DNA from: a bacterium
GTDB taxonomy: Bacteria; Chloroflexota; Dormibacteria; UBA8260; Bog-877
Assembly: GCA_021791345.1 (NCBI GenBank)
Contig: JAJYWT010000128.1
Span: 1 to 34,586 of the forward strand
Direction: 5' to 3'
Length of the DNA: 34,586 nucleotides
Shown: positions 14,612 to 23,283 of the stretch, one piece after another
How positions within the stretch are numbered: position 1 is the first letter of the stretch
Layout of the letters: every line of letters starts with the position of its first letter
The notes under the pieces: model-generated
The model's database searches: none
The model's input: only the letters and a program-made list of their open reading frames with translations
Told to the model about the DNA's origin: nothing
Program-made: the position numbers and the translations under genes

Positions 14612-15346
14612 GTGGCTGAGACAGAAGACCTGGCGGCTCCCATTGCGGCGGTGGAGCAGGTGAGCCTATCCGAGGTGGTGACCGACCGCATTCGGGAGGG
14701 GATCGTGACGGGGGTGCTGCGCCCAGGCCAGCATCTGCGCGAGGCGGACCTGTCCGATGCCCTCCAGGTCAGCCGGAGCCCGGTGCGGGACGCTTTCGCG
14801 CGGCTTCATCACGAGGGGCTCGTGACCCTCCGGCGGCACCGCGGGGCGGTGGTGGTGGGCATGAGTGCTGGAGATCTGGAGGACCTGTACAGTCTGCGCC
14901 GGAGCCTGGAGACGCTCGCGGTTGGGCTGGCCGCCACCCGAGCCACTCCGCAGGACCTGGCGGCGTTGCGGCGGGCGGCGCTTGATGTGCACCTCAAGCC
15001 CGGGTCGATGGGTGAGCGGCAGTTCGCGGCCGCGGACATCAGGTTTCACGACCTGCTCTACAAGTCAGCTCACCATGATCGCCTGTACGCCTGCTGGACC
15101 ATGCTGCGACCGCACATCTTTCGCTTCTTGCTGACGCGCAACATCGCCAACGCCGACTACAAGTCGATCTTCAAGCACGAGCACAGCGCGCTAGCCGCGG
15201 CCTTGGCGAATGCCGATGGCGCGACCGCGGTCCGACTCATCGAGGAGCACCTGCAAGGTTCGTACACGCGTCTGGTGGAGCACTACCCCGCCGGAGCGGA
15301 TCAATCACAGCCATGCGAGACGACTGAGCATCAATCGGAATCGTGA
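14612..15346 (+). CDS. GntR family transcriptional regulator (FadR/FCD subfamily)
   Basis: The N-terminal winged helix reads LSEVVTDRIREGIVTGVLRP, then READLSDALQVSRSPVRDAF and GLVTLRRHRGAVVV. The C-terminal all-helical FCD ligand domain carries the usual metal/ligand His positions in DIRFHDLLYKSAHHDRL and HEHSALAAAL. GTG 14612 (about 244 residues) is preferred: the open frame from 14573 would translate the -35 box and operator, and ATG 14600 overlaps the -10 box. FCD regulators sense small carboxylates such as sugar acids or keto acids and usually repress. The identical palindromes in its own promoter and at 8418 make control of the oxidoreductase/DUF4438 operon very likely. It may also be co-transcribed with the binding protein that follows 51 bases downstream. 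Confidence 0.9.
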   Translation: MAETEDLAAPIAAVEQVSLSEVVTDRIREGIVTGVLRPGQHLREADLSDALQVSRSPVRDAFARLHHEGLVTLRRHRGAVVVGMSAGDLEDLYSLRRSLETLAVGLAATRATPQDLAALRRAALDVHLKPGSMGERQFAAADIRFHDLLYKSAHHDRLYACWTMLRPHIFRFLLTRNIANADYKSIFKHEHSALAAALANADGATAVRLIEEHLQGSYTRLVEHYPAGADQSQPCETTEHQSES

Positions 15347-15397
15347 CTGCGCAAGCCGGATCAACCGCGCATCCACGCAAGGAGGAAGTAGGTAGGA

Positions 15398-17245
15398 ATG
15401 CGAAACAGGATATCTGGGATCGGCGGGCGTAGCCCGTCTTCGATCTGGCGTCGGGCGTGGGTCGTGGGGCTGCTTGCCACCGGCCTGATTGCGGGTTGTG
15501 CGAGCGGCGGGACCGCGACCACGGGAGCGTCTCCGGGTGGAACCCCGGTCAAGGGGGGTACGGCCACATTCGCGGAGACCGCAGGGCTCCCGCCGCCGTG
15601 GATCTTCCCCCTCTATCCGGCTACCGACTTCACAGTCCAGTTCCAGAGCCAATTCGAGTACCTGATGGTGCCTCCCCTGTACCAGTTCGGGAGCGGCAGT
15701 TCACCGGCGATCAATTACGGGATCAGCCTGGCCTACCCTCCGATCTACCAGGACGGAAACACTCAGGTGGTGATCAAGCTCAAGCACTATGTGTGGTCGG
15801 ACGGAACTCCGGTGACCGCGCGCGACGTCACCTTCTGGATGAACGAGCTGCGTGCCGAGAAGCAGAACTGGGCAGCCTACGTTCCCGGGCTGTTCCCGGA
15901 CAACGTGATCGGGATCAAGGTGGACAACCCCTACGAGCTGACATTTACGCTCAATAAGGCCTATTCACCGACCTGGTTCACCTACAACGAGTTGGCCCAG
16001 ATCACGCCGATGCCGCAGCAGTCGTGGGATCGCACCAGCGCCAGCGGTCCGGTCGGCAACTACGACGAGACTACGGCCGGCGCGAAGGCGGTTTACAACT
16101 TCCTCGACGCCCAGTCGAAGGACATCGGCACCTACGCCACCAACCCCCTATGGAAGGTGGTGGACGGCCCGTGGCAGCTGAAGACGTTCCTCACCAGTGG
16201 CTACATCGTCATGACGCCCAACCCGAGCTACAGCGGTCCGGACAAGGCCCACCTCTCCAAATTGGTGTTCGAGCCATACGACAGCGAGGTATCGGAGGTG
16301 AACGCGGTGAAGTCCGGCCTGGTCGACGTGGGATACCTCCCGACCAACGATGCCGGCCTCAAGAGCTCCCTCAGTCGGCAGGGGTACACCTTTGGCACCT
16401 GGCCGACCTACGGGTTCAACTCGCTCTTCATCAATTTCAACAACCCGACGGTCGGTCCGGACTTCAAGCAGCTCTACATTCGGCAGGCTTTGGAACGCCT
16501 GATCGATCAGCCGGAGTGGATCAAGAGCGCGCTGGCGGGGTTCGCCACCCCTGACTATGGGCCGGTGGTGAATGGTTCAGCGGCCGTGACGGCGCCGATC
16601 GAGAGCGCTCGCAACTACCCGTACCCGTACAGCATCTCCGCCGCGGAGCGACTCCTCAAGGATCATGGCTGGAAGGTCGTCCCCAACGGCCTGGACACCT
16701 GCCAGGATCCCGGAACGGGCAGCAACCAGTGTGGGGCCGGCATCGCCAAGGGCAGCGCCCTCTCGTTCACGTTGATCTACCAGGACAACTACTCCGCGGG
16801 GTTGACCGAGATGGAGATCTACAAGTCAACCGCGGCCCACGCCGGGGTGCAGATCAACCTCAAGGGCAGCACGTTCGCATACGCGGAGTCCGTGCCCTGC
16901 CAGAGCACCCAGTCCGACTGCAGCTGGCAGATCGATGACTGGGGAGGGGCGATCTACACACTTCCGTACTATCCCGCCGGCGGCGGCTACTTCCGCTGCG
17001 GAGGCGCCCTCAACGCGGACAATTACTGCAGTCAGACTGAGGTCAAGCTCTCCAACGCCGCCGAGGACTCTGGCCAGAAGGCCCTATTCGCGTGGGAGAC
17101 CTTCGTCACCAAGCAGCTTCCGATGCTGTGGATCCCCAACAGCGACTACGAGTTGCTGGAGGTGAAGAGCAATCTCCACGGAGTGCTCCCCGCCAATCCC
17201 CTGCTTTCGATCTACCCCCAGGATTGGTACTTCACCAAGGGGTAA
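15398..17245 (+). CDS. ABC transporter substrate-binding lipoprotein, family 5 (peptide/nickel type)
   Basis: The 615-residue protein begins with a basic, hydrophobic signal (RRAWVVGLLATGLIAGC) and a lipobox with the acylated Cys34, followed by a Gly/Thr/Ser-rich linker. The mature part has the SBP_5 layout: early VKGGTATFAE, then WSDGTPVTARDVTFWMNEL, and LIDQPEWIKSALAG in the second lobe. Such proteins bind peptides, opines, oligosaccharides or similar solutes outside the membrane. AAGGAGG lies 12 bases before the ATG. No permease or ATPase genes follow, so it must use a transporter encoded elsewhere or act as a sensor. Its place between the GntR regulator and the TldD/TldE pair hints at a peptide-like substrate. 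A strong hairpin follows the stop. Confidence 0.9.
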   Translation: MRNRISGIGGRSPSSIWRRAWVVGLLATGLIAGCASGGTATTGASPGGTPVKGGTATFAETAGLPPPWIFPLYPATDFTVQFQSQFEYLMVPPLYQFGSGSSPAINYGISLAYPPIYQDGNTQVVIKLKHYVWSDGTPVTARDVTFWMNELRAEKQNWAAYVPGLFPDNVIGIKVDNPYELTFTLNKAYSPTWFTYNELAQITPMPQQSWDRTSASGPVGNYDETTAGAKAVYNFLDAQSKDIGTYATNPLWKVVDGPWQLKTFLTSGYIVMTPNPSYSGPDKAHLSKLVFEPYDSEVSEVNAVKSGLVDVGYLPTNDAGLKSSLSRQGYTFGTWPTYGFNSLFINFNNPTVGPDFKQLYIRQALERLIDQPEWIKSALAGFATPDYGPVVNGSAAVTAPIESARNYPYPYSISAAERLLKDHGWKVVPNGLDTCQDPGTGSNQCGAGIAKGSALSFTLIYQDNYSAGLTEMEIYKSTAAHAGVQINLKGSTFAYAESVPCQSTQSDCSWQIDDWGGAIYTLPYYPAGGGYFRCGGALNADNYCSQTEVKLSNAAEDSGQKALFAWETFVTKQLPMLWIPNSDYELLEVKSNLHGVLPANPLLSIYPQDWYFTKG

Positions 17246-17260
17246 CCGTGCCCTGATACG

Positions 17261-17287
17261 GGACGCCGGCCCGCGGGGCCGGCGTCC
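17261..17287 (+). terminator. Strong hairpin terminator after the substrate-binding protein
   Basis: A perfect 12-base stem (GGACGCCGGCCC pairing with GGGCCGGCGTCC) closes a GCG loop 16 bases after the stop codon. It is followed by TCGTTGGGT, not a true U-tract. Together with the high-GC setting it is a likely terminator or transcript-stabilising end that limits read-through into the TldD-like gene. Confidence 0.65.
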
Positions 17288-17340
17288 TCGTTGGGTCAAC
17301 CGCCCACAGACGCTGGATCAACGCAGGAGGGTATTTCACG

Positions 17341-18834
17341 TTGTTCGAGACGGATTCCGTTGCGGCCGACGGATGGGGCTGGGCTGCAGATGAGCGTGCG
17401 GCCCGTGCATCGGCGGCGGAGGCGGTCGAGTTTGCACGATCCCACGGGGCGAGCTATGCCGACGCCAGAGTGGTGGAGATCGAGGAGGAGAGGCTCTACC
17501 TGCGTTTGGACGGCGAGCTCGACATCCGCCGGGAGCATACCCTTGGGATCGGGGTGAGGGTGATCGCCCGAGGCATGTGGGGGTTCGGGTCCCGGTCCCT
17601 GGGGCCTGCGGACGCGCCGGTGGCCGCCGCTCGAGCCGCACTCCGGATGGTCGATGGCTCACCGTTGGGGCCGGCCGTCCCCTGGCAATCGCTGCCCCCG
17701 GAAACCGGACGGTATACCACCCGAGTGGACCGGGACCCGTTTGCGGTGCCGCTCGCTCGCAAGCAGGACCTCTTGGACGAGCTGCTTCGCGTGGCTCGAG
17801 CGTCCGCGCAGGTGGTGGGGGCGGTCGCTGGAGTCAACGCCAAGCGGCAGCGACGGTACTTCCTCAGCACTGAGGGTTCGTGGCAGGTCCAGTCGCTGGT
17901 CGAGTGTGGGGGCCTCTACCAGGTGTGGGCGGCCGCGGATGGCGAAGTCCAGCGACGGTCGTACCCGAACTCCTTCCACGGCAACACCGGGGCGTCGGGC
18001 TGGGAGTACGTGGAGGGCCTTGACCTGATCGGGGAAGCTCCAAGGGTGGTCGATGAGGCGAACGCTCTGCTGAAGGCTCCGCAATGTCCGGGGGGGTTGG
18101 CGGACGTGATCATCGGGCCGGCGATGACGGCGCTGCAAATTCACGAGTCCTGTGGCCATGCCCTGGAGTTGGACCGGATTCTGGGTGATGAGGCGGGCTT
18201 TGCGGGGACATCCTTCGTGCCCGCGGACGGACTCGGTCGGTTCCGCTACGGCTCACCTGCCGTTTCAATCGTGGCCGATCCCACCGTGCCGGGCGCGCGC
18301 GGTGGGTTTGGCTTTGATGACGAGGGACGTCCCGCGCAGCGGGCTTCGCTGGTCGATCAGGGAGTCGTGGTTGACTTTCTCTCATCGAGAGAGTCCGCGG
18401 CGCGACTTGGCCGGGCACCGACCGGGGCGATGCGGGCCGACGGATGGCAGTATCTGCCCCTGTGCTTCTCCACCCATGTGGCCCTGCAGCCTGGGGAGGG
18501 CAGCCTGGCCGAGTTGATGGAGCGCCTCGGGGACGGCTACTACCTGGACATGGACCGCAGCTGGAGCATCGACGAACAGCGTCTCAATTTTCAGTTCGGC
18601 ACTGAGGTCGCGTTTGAGGTCAAGCGGGGCGTGAAGGGACGGTTGATGAAGAACTCATCTTATGGCGGGGTCACGCCTCAGTTTTGGGGGAGCGTCGAGC
18701 AGGTGGCCGGTCCGGAGGAGGCGCGGGTGTTCGGGCTTCCCTGTGGGAAGGGTGAACCGAAGCAGTGGGGCTTCGTCTCGCACGGATCGGTGCCGGTTCT
18801 GGTAAGGGGCGTGCGCATGGGGGTCGCGGGGTGA
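17341..18834 (+). CDS. tldD: TldD-like metalloprotease subunit
   Basis: The 497-residue protein has the TldD zinc motif HExxxH in QIHESCGHALELDRILG (His268, Glu269, His273). The third-ligand Cys468 lies in GLPCGKGEP near the C-terminus, in the place where TldD proteins carry CGK. The early DARVVEIEEERLYLRLDGEL block and IGVRVIARGMWGFGS are typical of the PmbA/TldD N-terminal domain. TldD works with TldE as a heterodimer that threads and cleaves unfolded peptides, for example in microcin B17 maturation and CcdA degradation. The TTG start follows AGGAGG by ten bases. The stop overlaps the TldE start (GTGA). Next to a peptide-type binding protein, a role in processing an imported or exported peptide is plausible but not shown. 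Confidence 0.88.
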   Translation: MFETDSVAADGWGWAADERAARASAAEAVEFARSHGASYADARVVEIEEERLYLRLDGELDIRREHTLGIGVRVIARGMWGFGSRSLGPADAPVAAARAALRMVDGSPLGPAVPWQSLPPETGRYTTRVDRDPFAVPLARKQDLLDELLRVARASAQVVGAVAGVNAKRQRRYFLSTEGSWQVQSLVECGGLYQVWAAADGEVQRRSYPNSFHGNTGASGWEYVEGLDLIGEAPRVVDEANALLKAPQCPGGLADVIIGPAMTALQIHESCGHALELDRILGDEAGFAGTSFVPADGLGRFRYGSPAVSIVADPTVPGARGGFGFDDEGRPAQRASLVDQGVVVDFLSSRESAARLGRAPTGAMRADGWQYLPLCFSTHVALQPGEGSLAELMERLGDGYYLDMDRSWSIDEQRLNFQFGTEVAFEVKRGVKGRLMKNSSYGGVTPQFWGSVEQVAGPEEARVFGLPCGKGEPKQWGFVSHGSVPVLVRGVRMGVAG

Positions 18835-20192
18835 CGGCCGAAATCGGTGCGCCGAGAGGCGAAGACGTGCTAATGGGGCACGCGGAGGCGGCGCTGAGGG
18901 GCCTTGGCGGTCGCGGCGATGTCTTCATAGTCTCGCGCCTGGGGGAGTACACGCGGTTTGCGGGTACCCGAGTCCACCAACCCCAGGCTGTCGACGAACT
19001 CCAGCTCATGGCCAGGAGAATCTCGGATAGGGGCGTCGCACGAGCTGCCACCTCCCTGCTGAGCGCCTCCGAATGGGCCGGCCGGGAGGCTGCCGCGAGC
19101 GCGTCCCAGGTCCACATTGGATCGGGCCCTGCCCTTGAGTTGCCGGGTCATGAGCCCCAGGATGACGACGCACCGAGACTGTGGCATGAGAGTTCGCTGG
19201 GGTTCGACGCTGGGGAGAGGGGTCGGATCGCCGGTCTCGCGATCACACGCGCTCAGAGGCTGGGTGCCAGTGCGCACGGGATGCTGTCGCTCGTGGTCAC
19301 AGAGCTTGCCGTCGCCAACAGCGAGGGGGCACGGCGTTACGCGTGCGCCACTGAGGTCTACTACAGCCTGTTGGTTCGCCGCGGCCAGGGTTCCGGATAC
19401 CGGTCGGACCTGGGGCGCGACTTCGCTAGGCTGCGCCCAGAAGTGGCGCTGGATGAAGCGATCCATGACGCCGTGGCCAGCGAGAATCCGGAGCCTCTCC
19501 CGCCGGGCTCCTACGACGTGGTTTTGGGGCCTTTGGCGGTCGGGGATATGCTGGGCTTCTTCGGGAGTATCGGGTTCACCGGTGAAGCGCTCGTCCAAGG
19601 TGCGGGTGCGGTTGCTCGGCATCGCGGTCGCCGGGCGGCGGATGGGCGCATCTCTGTAGCTGACGACGCTTCCGCCGACATCGGGCTGCCCATCCCGTTT
19701 GACCTCGAGGGTGTCAGCAAGCAGCGGGTGGTGATGCTCGATCACGGAGTGGTTGCCAATGCGGTGACTGACCTGGCCACGGCCGCTCGCCTTGACCAAG
19801 GCTCCACCGGACACGCTCACATCGGGCGAGAACAGCCACCGGCGCCGACCCCGGCGAATCTGGTGCTCGCTGCCGGCAGCGAGCCGCAGGCGGCCCTGAT
19901 CGCGGGAGTCGAGCGAGGCATCCTCATCTCGCGGTTCCACTACACGCGGATGATCGACCCGGAGTCCACCGCCTTCACCGGAGTGACTAGGGACGCCTGC
20001 TTTCGGATCTCCGAGGGCCGGGTCGGTGGTCCGGTGACGCAGAGTCGGTTCAGCGAAGAGATCCTGCCTGTGCTTTCGCGCTGCGACGGAGTCGGCGATG
20101 TGCTGGTGAGCCAGCCGATCATGAACGTCTGGAACGGAGTGGCGAGCGCTCCAGCGCTCAGGGTCAGGGACTTCCACCTGGGGTTCAGATGA
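18831..20192 (+). CDS. tldE: TldE/PmbA-like metalloprotease partner subunit
   Basis: GTG 18831 overlaps the TldD stop. The 453-residue product has the PmbA/TldE pattern: an N-terminal DVFIVSRLGEYTRFAG block, FDAGERGRIAGLAITRAQRL, YDVVLGPLAVGDMLGFFG where TldD has its HExxxH region, GLPIPFDLEGVSKQRVVML, and GVERGILISRFHYTRMIDPE near the end. It lacks the zinc motif, as expected for TldE, which forms the non-catalytic half of the TldD/E chamber. A region rich in AVANSEGARRYACATEVYYS matches the substrate-domain strand pair. The two subunits were probably transferred and regulated as a unit. Bacterial chromosomes often have several such pairs, and this one may be specialised for the local catabolic cluster. 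Confidence 0.86.
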   Translation: MTAEIGAPRGEDVLMGHAEAALRGLGGRGDVFIVSRLGEYTRFAGTRVHQPQAVDELQLMARRISDRGVARAATSLLSASEWAGREAAASASQVHIGSGPALELPGHEPQDDDAPRLWHESSLGFDAGERGRIAGLAITRAQRLGASAHGMLSLVVTELAVANSEGARRYACATEVYYSLLVRRGQGSGYRSDLGRDFARLRPEVALDEAIHDAVASENPEPLPPGSYDVVLGPLAVGDMLGFFGSIGFTGEALVQGAGAVARHRGRRAADGRISVADDASADIGLPIPFDLEGVSKQRVVMLDHGVVANAVTDLATAARLDQGSTGHAHIGREQPPAPTPANLVLAAGSEPQAALIAGVERGILISRFHYTRMIDPESTAFTGVTRDACFRISEGRVGGPVTQSRFSEEILPVLSRCDGVGDVLVSQPIMNVWNGVASAPALRVRDFHLGFR

Positions 20193-20263
20193 TGGCGTTG
20201 ATCGCCGTACCCGCGGCGCGTCGCCAGGAGCATGGGGTCAACGGTCATTAGGAAGGGAGAGTT

Positions 20264-21085
20264 GTGAACGTCAAGTATGACTTCGGCGGTCGTGTGGCGC
20301 TTGTTACGGGGGCGGCTCGCGGGGTGGGACGCGAGATTGTGCATGAGTTTGTGGCGGCCGGAGGCGCGGTGCTGGCCGTGGACCGGGACCCTGATGGATT
20401 GGCCGAGACGTGTCGTGATCTCGGCGGTCTCGTCCGAGCCGCACGCGGCGACATCCGCGAAGAGAGCGACTGTGAGCGTCTGGTGGCTGCCGCATCCCAG
20501 GCATTTGGGCGCCTGGACATATGCGTCAACAACGCTGCCGTGGCCCCCCACGCCTCGCTGTTGGAGGAGCGAGTGGAGGTCTGGGATACGGTCTACGCGG
20601 TCAATTGTCGAGGCACCTTCCTGATGACGCGTGCGGCTGCGAAGGCCATGATTGCGCAGCGGCGCGGAGGTCGGATCATCAATTTCTCATCTGGAGTCAG
20701 CAGCCGGGGATCTGCTGGCGCGGCGGCCTATGCCAGCAGCAGGGCGGCGACGGAGAGCTTCACTCGGGTGGCGGCCATTGAGCTCGCTCCCCACAACATC
20801 CTGGTGAATTGCGTGAGCCCGGGCCTGATCGACACTCAGCCCAAGCCGCTTCCTCCTGAGATGGCGAGATCGCTGTCAGCGCGAATCCCCAATCTACCGC
20901 TGGCCCGCCCAGGTCGCCCCGATGAAGTGGCGAGCCTGGTTCTCTGGTTGAGCTCGGACGCCTCGAGCTACGTCAGCGGTTGCACCTACTGTGTCGACGG
21001 CGCTAGTGGGGTCGGGAGCCGGTCGACGGCGAAGGTGGTTGACGACGATGTTCGCTACGACTGGGTGACTGGCCGAAGGGCCTGA
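20264..21085 (+). CDS. Short-chain dehydrogenase/reductase (SDR) with Tyr-x3-Arg active site
   Basis: The 273-residue classical SDR has the cofactor loop LVTGAARGVGREIV (TGxxxGxG at residues 15-22), NNAAVAP (89-95), the catalytic Ser in INFSSGVSS and PGLIDTQPKPLPPEM. The active-site Tyr156 is present, but the YxxxK Lys is Arg160 (AAAYASSRAATESF). This Lys normally lowers the Tyr pKa and binds the cofactor ribose. An Arg can partly substitute, but activity may be altered. GTG 20264 follows AGGAAGGGAGA closely. The gene follows the TldE gene by 70 bases and may be the last of that transcript. Its substrate is probably a secondary alcohol or ketone from the same pathway. Confidence 0.87.
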   Translation: MNVKYDFGGRVALVTGAARGVGREIVHEFVAAGGAVLAVDRDPDGLAETCRDLGGLVRAARGDIREESDCERLVAAASQAFGRLDICVNNAAVAPHASLLEERVEVWDTVYAVNCRGTFLMTRAAAKAMIAQRRGGRIINFSSGVSSRGSAGAAAYASSRAATESFTRVAAIELAPHNILVNCVSPGLIDTQPKPLPPEMARSLSARIPNLPLARPGRPDEVASLVLWLSSDASSYVSGCTYCVDGASGVGSRSTAKVVDDDVRYDWVTGRRA

Positions 21086-21594
21086 CAGCGCGCTCATCGG
21101 AATGGCCCATCACGACTGGGGCGCTGAGGTCGCCGCTCAGCAGAGGTAGATGTCGGGGGCGTCTTCAGGGGTCCCATCCCGTGGTGAGTCGGCGGAAGGC
21201 ATCCGCGTCGGTGTCTGCTCCTCGGTGCTGGCGGGGGTCGCCTGGAAGTCGGGTCCCGCCGAGGCGTGGTCAAGCGTTGATGCTTCCATGGCTTGTCAAG
21301 CCGCAGAGGGACAGCGCCTGTCGCCCTGCGGCAACCGCCTCCAGCCGCTCCGCCATACCATTTTCTCAGCGGCGTGCTTTGGTCAAGGTTGTTCCCAGAA
21401 TCGTCCCCGTGCCCTGTTCAGCCCCAGTTCACAGCTCTGCCTCGACCCACTCTGCCCAGAGTCCACATTTGCGGCCCCCTTCCCCCAAACCCCCCATCCC
21501 CGCTACGATGACTAGTACTTATTCGATGGCGTTAGCCCGTCCCCCATCTGTCTACTGCGGCAGGGCCGCATCAGTCAGGTCTCGTCGGCACTTG
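21086..21594. other. Gene-free stretch upstream of the LivF relic
   Basis: About 500 bases with no convincing gene. The second half is unusually pyrimidine-rich on the plus strand (near 21,410-21,500, with runs such as CCCCCTTCCCCCAAACCCCCC). It ends in an AT-richer patch (TACGATGACTAGTACTTATTCG) near 21,502. The LivF homology begins abruptly at about 21,595, so a deletion junction lies at the right end of this stretch. Confidence 0.5.
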
Positions 21595-22168
21595 ATCTGG
21601 GGAGGTGCGCTTTCAGGGGCGCAGCTTGGACGGGGTGACGGCTCCCCGGCGGGTCAAGCTTGGTCTGGTGCAGCTCCCCGAGGGGCGGCGCATCTTTCCC
21701 TCGCTGTCGGTCGCTGAGAATCTCGATCTGGGGGGCTACTTGTATGGCAGAAGGGGCGGGGAGCGACGGGCTCGAGTGGAGGAGGTGATGGGGGTGTTTC
21801 CGATGCTGCGCCAGCACTCCAGAAAGCTGGCCGGGATGCTATCGGGTGGTGGGCAGCAGATCCTCGCGATTGCCCGGGGCATGATGGCCAATCCCAGATT
21901 GTTGATGGTCGACGAGCCCTCCTTGGGCCTGGCTCCCCAGATGGTGGAATCCGTCTACGAGATGCTGGAGACGGTTGCGCGCCAGGGGACCGCGGTGCTG
22001 CTGGTGGAGCAAAACGTGACCCTGGCCCTGGAGATCACCCAGCGGGCCTACGTGCTGCAGCAGGGAGGGGTGGTGCTGGCCGACGCAAGCGCCCAGCTGG
22101 TGGGGGACCAGCGTGTGGTCGACGCCTACCTGGGCACCGCGCCCCGGCCTGCCGGTGGTCGCCGGTGA
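21595..22168 (+). pseudogene. livF: LivF-type ABC ATPase lacking its N-terminal Walker A domain
   Basis: From GTG 21605 the 187 residues match the branched-chain amino-acid transporter ATPase LivF: LGLVQLPEGRRIFPSLSVAENL, the signature LSGGGQQ (normally LSGGEQQ), Walker B LLMVDEPSLGLAP and the switch His replaced by VEQNVTLALEI context. Full LivF is about 235 residues; the first 60 or so, including the P-loop, are missing. Homology begins at SGEVRFQG with an in-frame TGA immediately before it (about 21,593), so the 5' end has been deleted. Without Walker A it cannot bind ATP productively. No LivG, H, M or K gene is adjacent. The stop overlaps the next GTG, so its remaining role may only be translational coupling. 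Confidence 0.78.
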
Positions 22169-23283
22169 GCGACACCGAGATCATCCGGGTCGACCTCTTC
22201 GAGTACACGCTGACCTACGCCCACGGCGATTACGTGATGTCCAGCGGCCGAGTCGTCAACGCGCTGCCGAGTCTGGTGGTCAAGCTCACCACCGAAGGGG
22301 GCAGCACGGGGTATGGCGAAGCATGCCCCCTGGGAGCGACGTACCTACCCGCCTTTGCGGCCGGTGCCCGGGCTGCCATCGAGTTCATGGCGCCCGGCCT
22401 GCTGGGCGCTGACGTCGCCAACCTGGCGCGGGTGTGGACCCGGATGGACGATCTCCTGAGCGGGCATCTGTACGCCAAGAGTGCCGTCGACATCGCCTGC
22501 TGGGATGCTCTGGGGAGGACCCTGGGCATGCCGGTTGCCGAGCTGCTCGGCGGTCGCCTCCAGGATGAGCTCCCGCTGTACGTGGCGGTCCCGATGGGGG
22601 CGCCGGAGCAGATGGCGGAGTTCGTACTGCATCAGCGCGCGCTGGGCATTCATCGCTTCCAGATGAAGCTGGGCGACGATCCGGTCGTGGACGCCCAGCG
22701 GGCTGCCGCGATCGTCGCCGCCACTGATGGGAGTGATCTGGTGATAGCCGACGCCAACGGCGGCTGGCGACGTCAGGACGCGATCGTGGCGGTGCGGCTG
22801 CTCGAGCCCCTGGACCGGCTGTTGCTGGAGCAACCGTGCCCGACCATGGAGGAGTGCTTAGCGATCCGAAAGTTGACACGCCTGCCCATGGTCCTGGACG
22901 AGGTGATCGTCGACACCACCAGTCTGGTGCGCGCGATCTCTCATCAGGGGATGGATCACATCAACTTGAAGATAGGCAGGGTAGGGGGCTTGAGTCGGGC
23001 CCGTGTCATGCGCGACCTGGCGGTCGACCTGGGCATTCGCTTGACTGTCGAGGACACCTGGGGTGGCGATCTGACCGCCGCGGCTGTCAGTCACCTGGCC
23101 GCGGGGGTCCCGCCCGCCTCCTTGTTCGCTGCCTCGTTTATGAACGATTGGACCAACGAGCACGTGGCGGGATACCAACCGCGGTCAGGGAGTGGTCGCG
23201 GTCCGGTACCAAAGGGGCCCGGTCTCGGGGTGGACGTCGACGAGGAGACCCTGGGCCGGCCGGTGTTCACGGTCGCGCGCTGA
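22165..23283 (+). CDS. Enolase-superfamily dehydratase, cis-3-hydroxy-L-proline dehydratase-like
   Basis: The 372-residue protein is a mandelate racemase/muconate lactonizing enzyme family member. It has the metal ligands Asp196 (IADANGGW), Glu222 (LLEQPCP) and Asp245 (VLDEVIVD), and general bases Lys168 (FQMKLG) and Lys269 (INLKIGRVGG). The N-terminal capping domain reads YVMSSGRVVNALPSLVVKL and GYGEACPLGATYLPAF. That form, with a Ser-Ser-Gly-Arg loop, resembles proteins described as cis-3-hydroxy-L-proline dehydratases, which yield delta-1-pyrroline-2-carboxylate. GTG 22165 overlaps the LivF relic stop. An ornithine-cyclodeaminase-family gene 2 kb downstream could supply the next enzyme, pyrroline-2-carboxylate reductase. 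Family assignment is sure; the specific substrate is an inference from memory of the subgroup. Confidence 0.85.
   Translation: MSDTEIIRVDLFEYTLTYAHGDYVMSSGRVVNALPSLVVKLTTEGGSTGYGEACPLGATYLPAFAAGARAAIEFMAPGLLGADVANLARVWTRMDDLLSGHLYAKSAVDIACWDALGRTLGMPVAELLGGRLQDELPLYVAVPMGAPEQMAEFVLHQRALGIHRFQMKLGDDPVVDAQRAAAIVAATDGSDLVIADANGGWRRQDAIVAVRLLEPLDRLLLEQPCPTMEECLAIRKLTRLPMVLDEVIVDTTSLVRAISHQGMDHINLKIGRVGGLSRARVMRDLAVDLGIRLTVEDTWGGDLTAAAVSHLAAGVPPASLFAASFMNDWTNEHVAGYQPRSGSGRGPVPKGPGLGVDVDEETLGRPVFTVAR

Noticed and set aside
18870..20177. Minus-strand open frame of 435 codons opposite TldE
   Set aside because: Long antisense frames are common in GC3-rich genes; the plus strand matches PmbA/TldE over its whole length.
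20189..20252. Tiny ORF of about 20 codons starting at ATG 20189, overlapping the TldE stop
   Set aside because: The start-stop overlap is suggestive, but the peptide (MMALIAVPAARRQEHG...) has no recognisable feature and there is no ribosome-binding site evidence.
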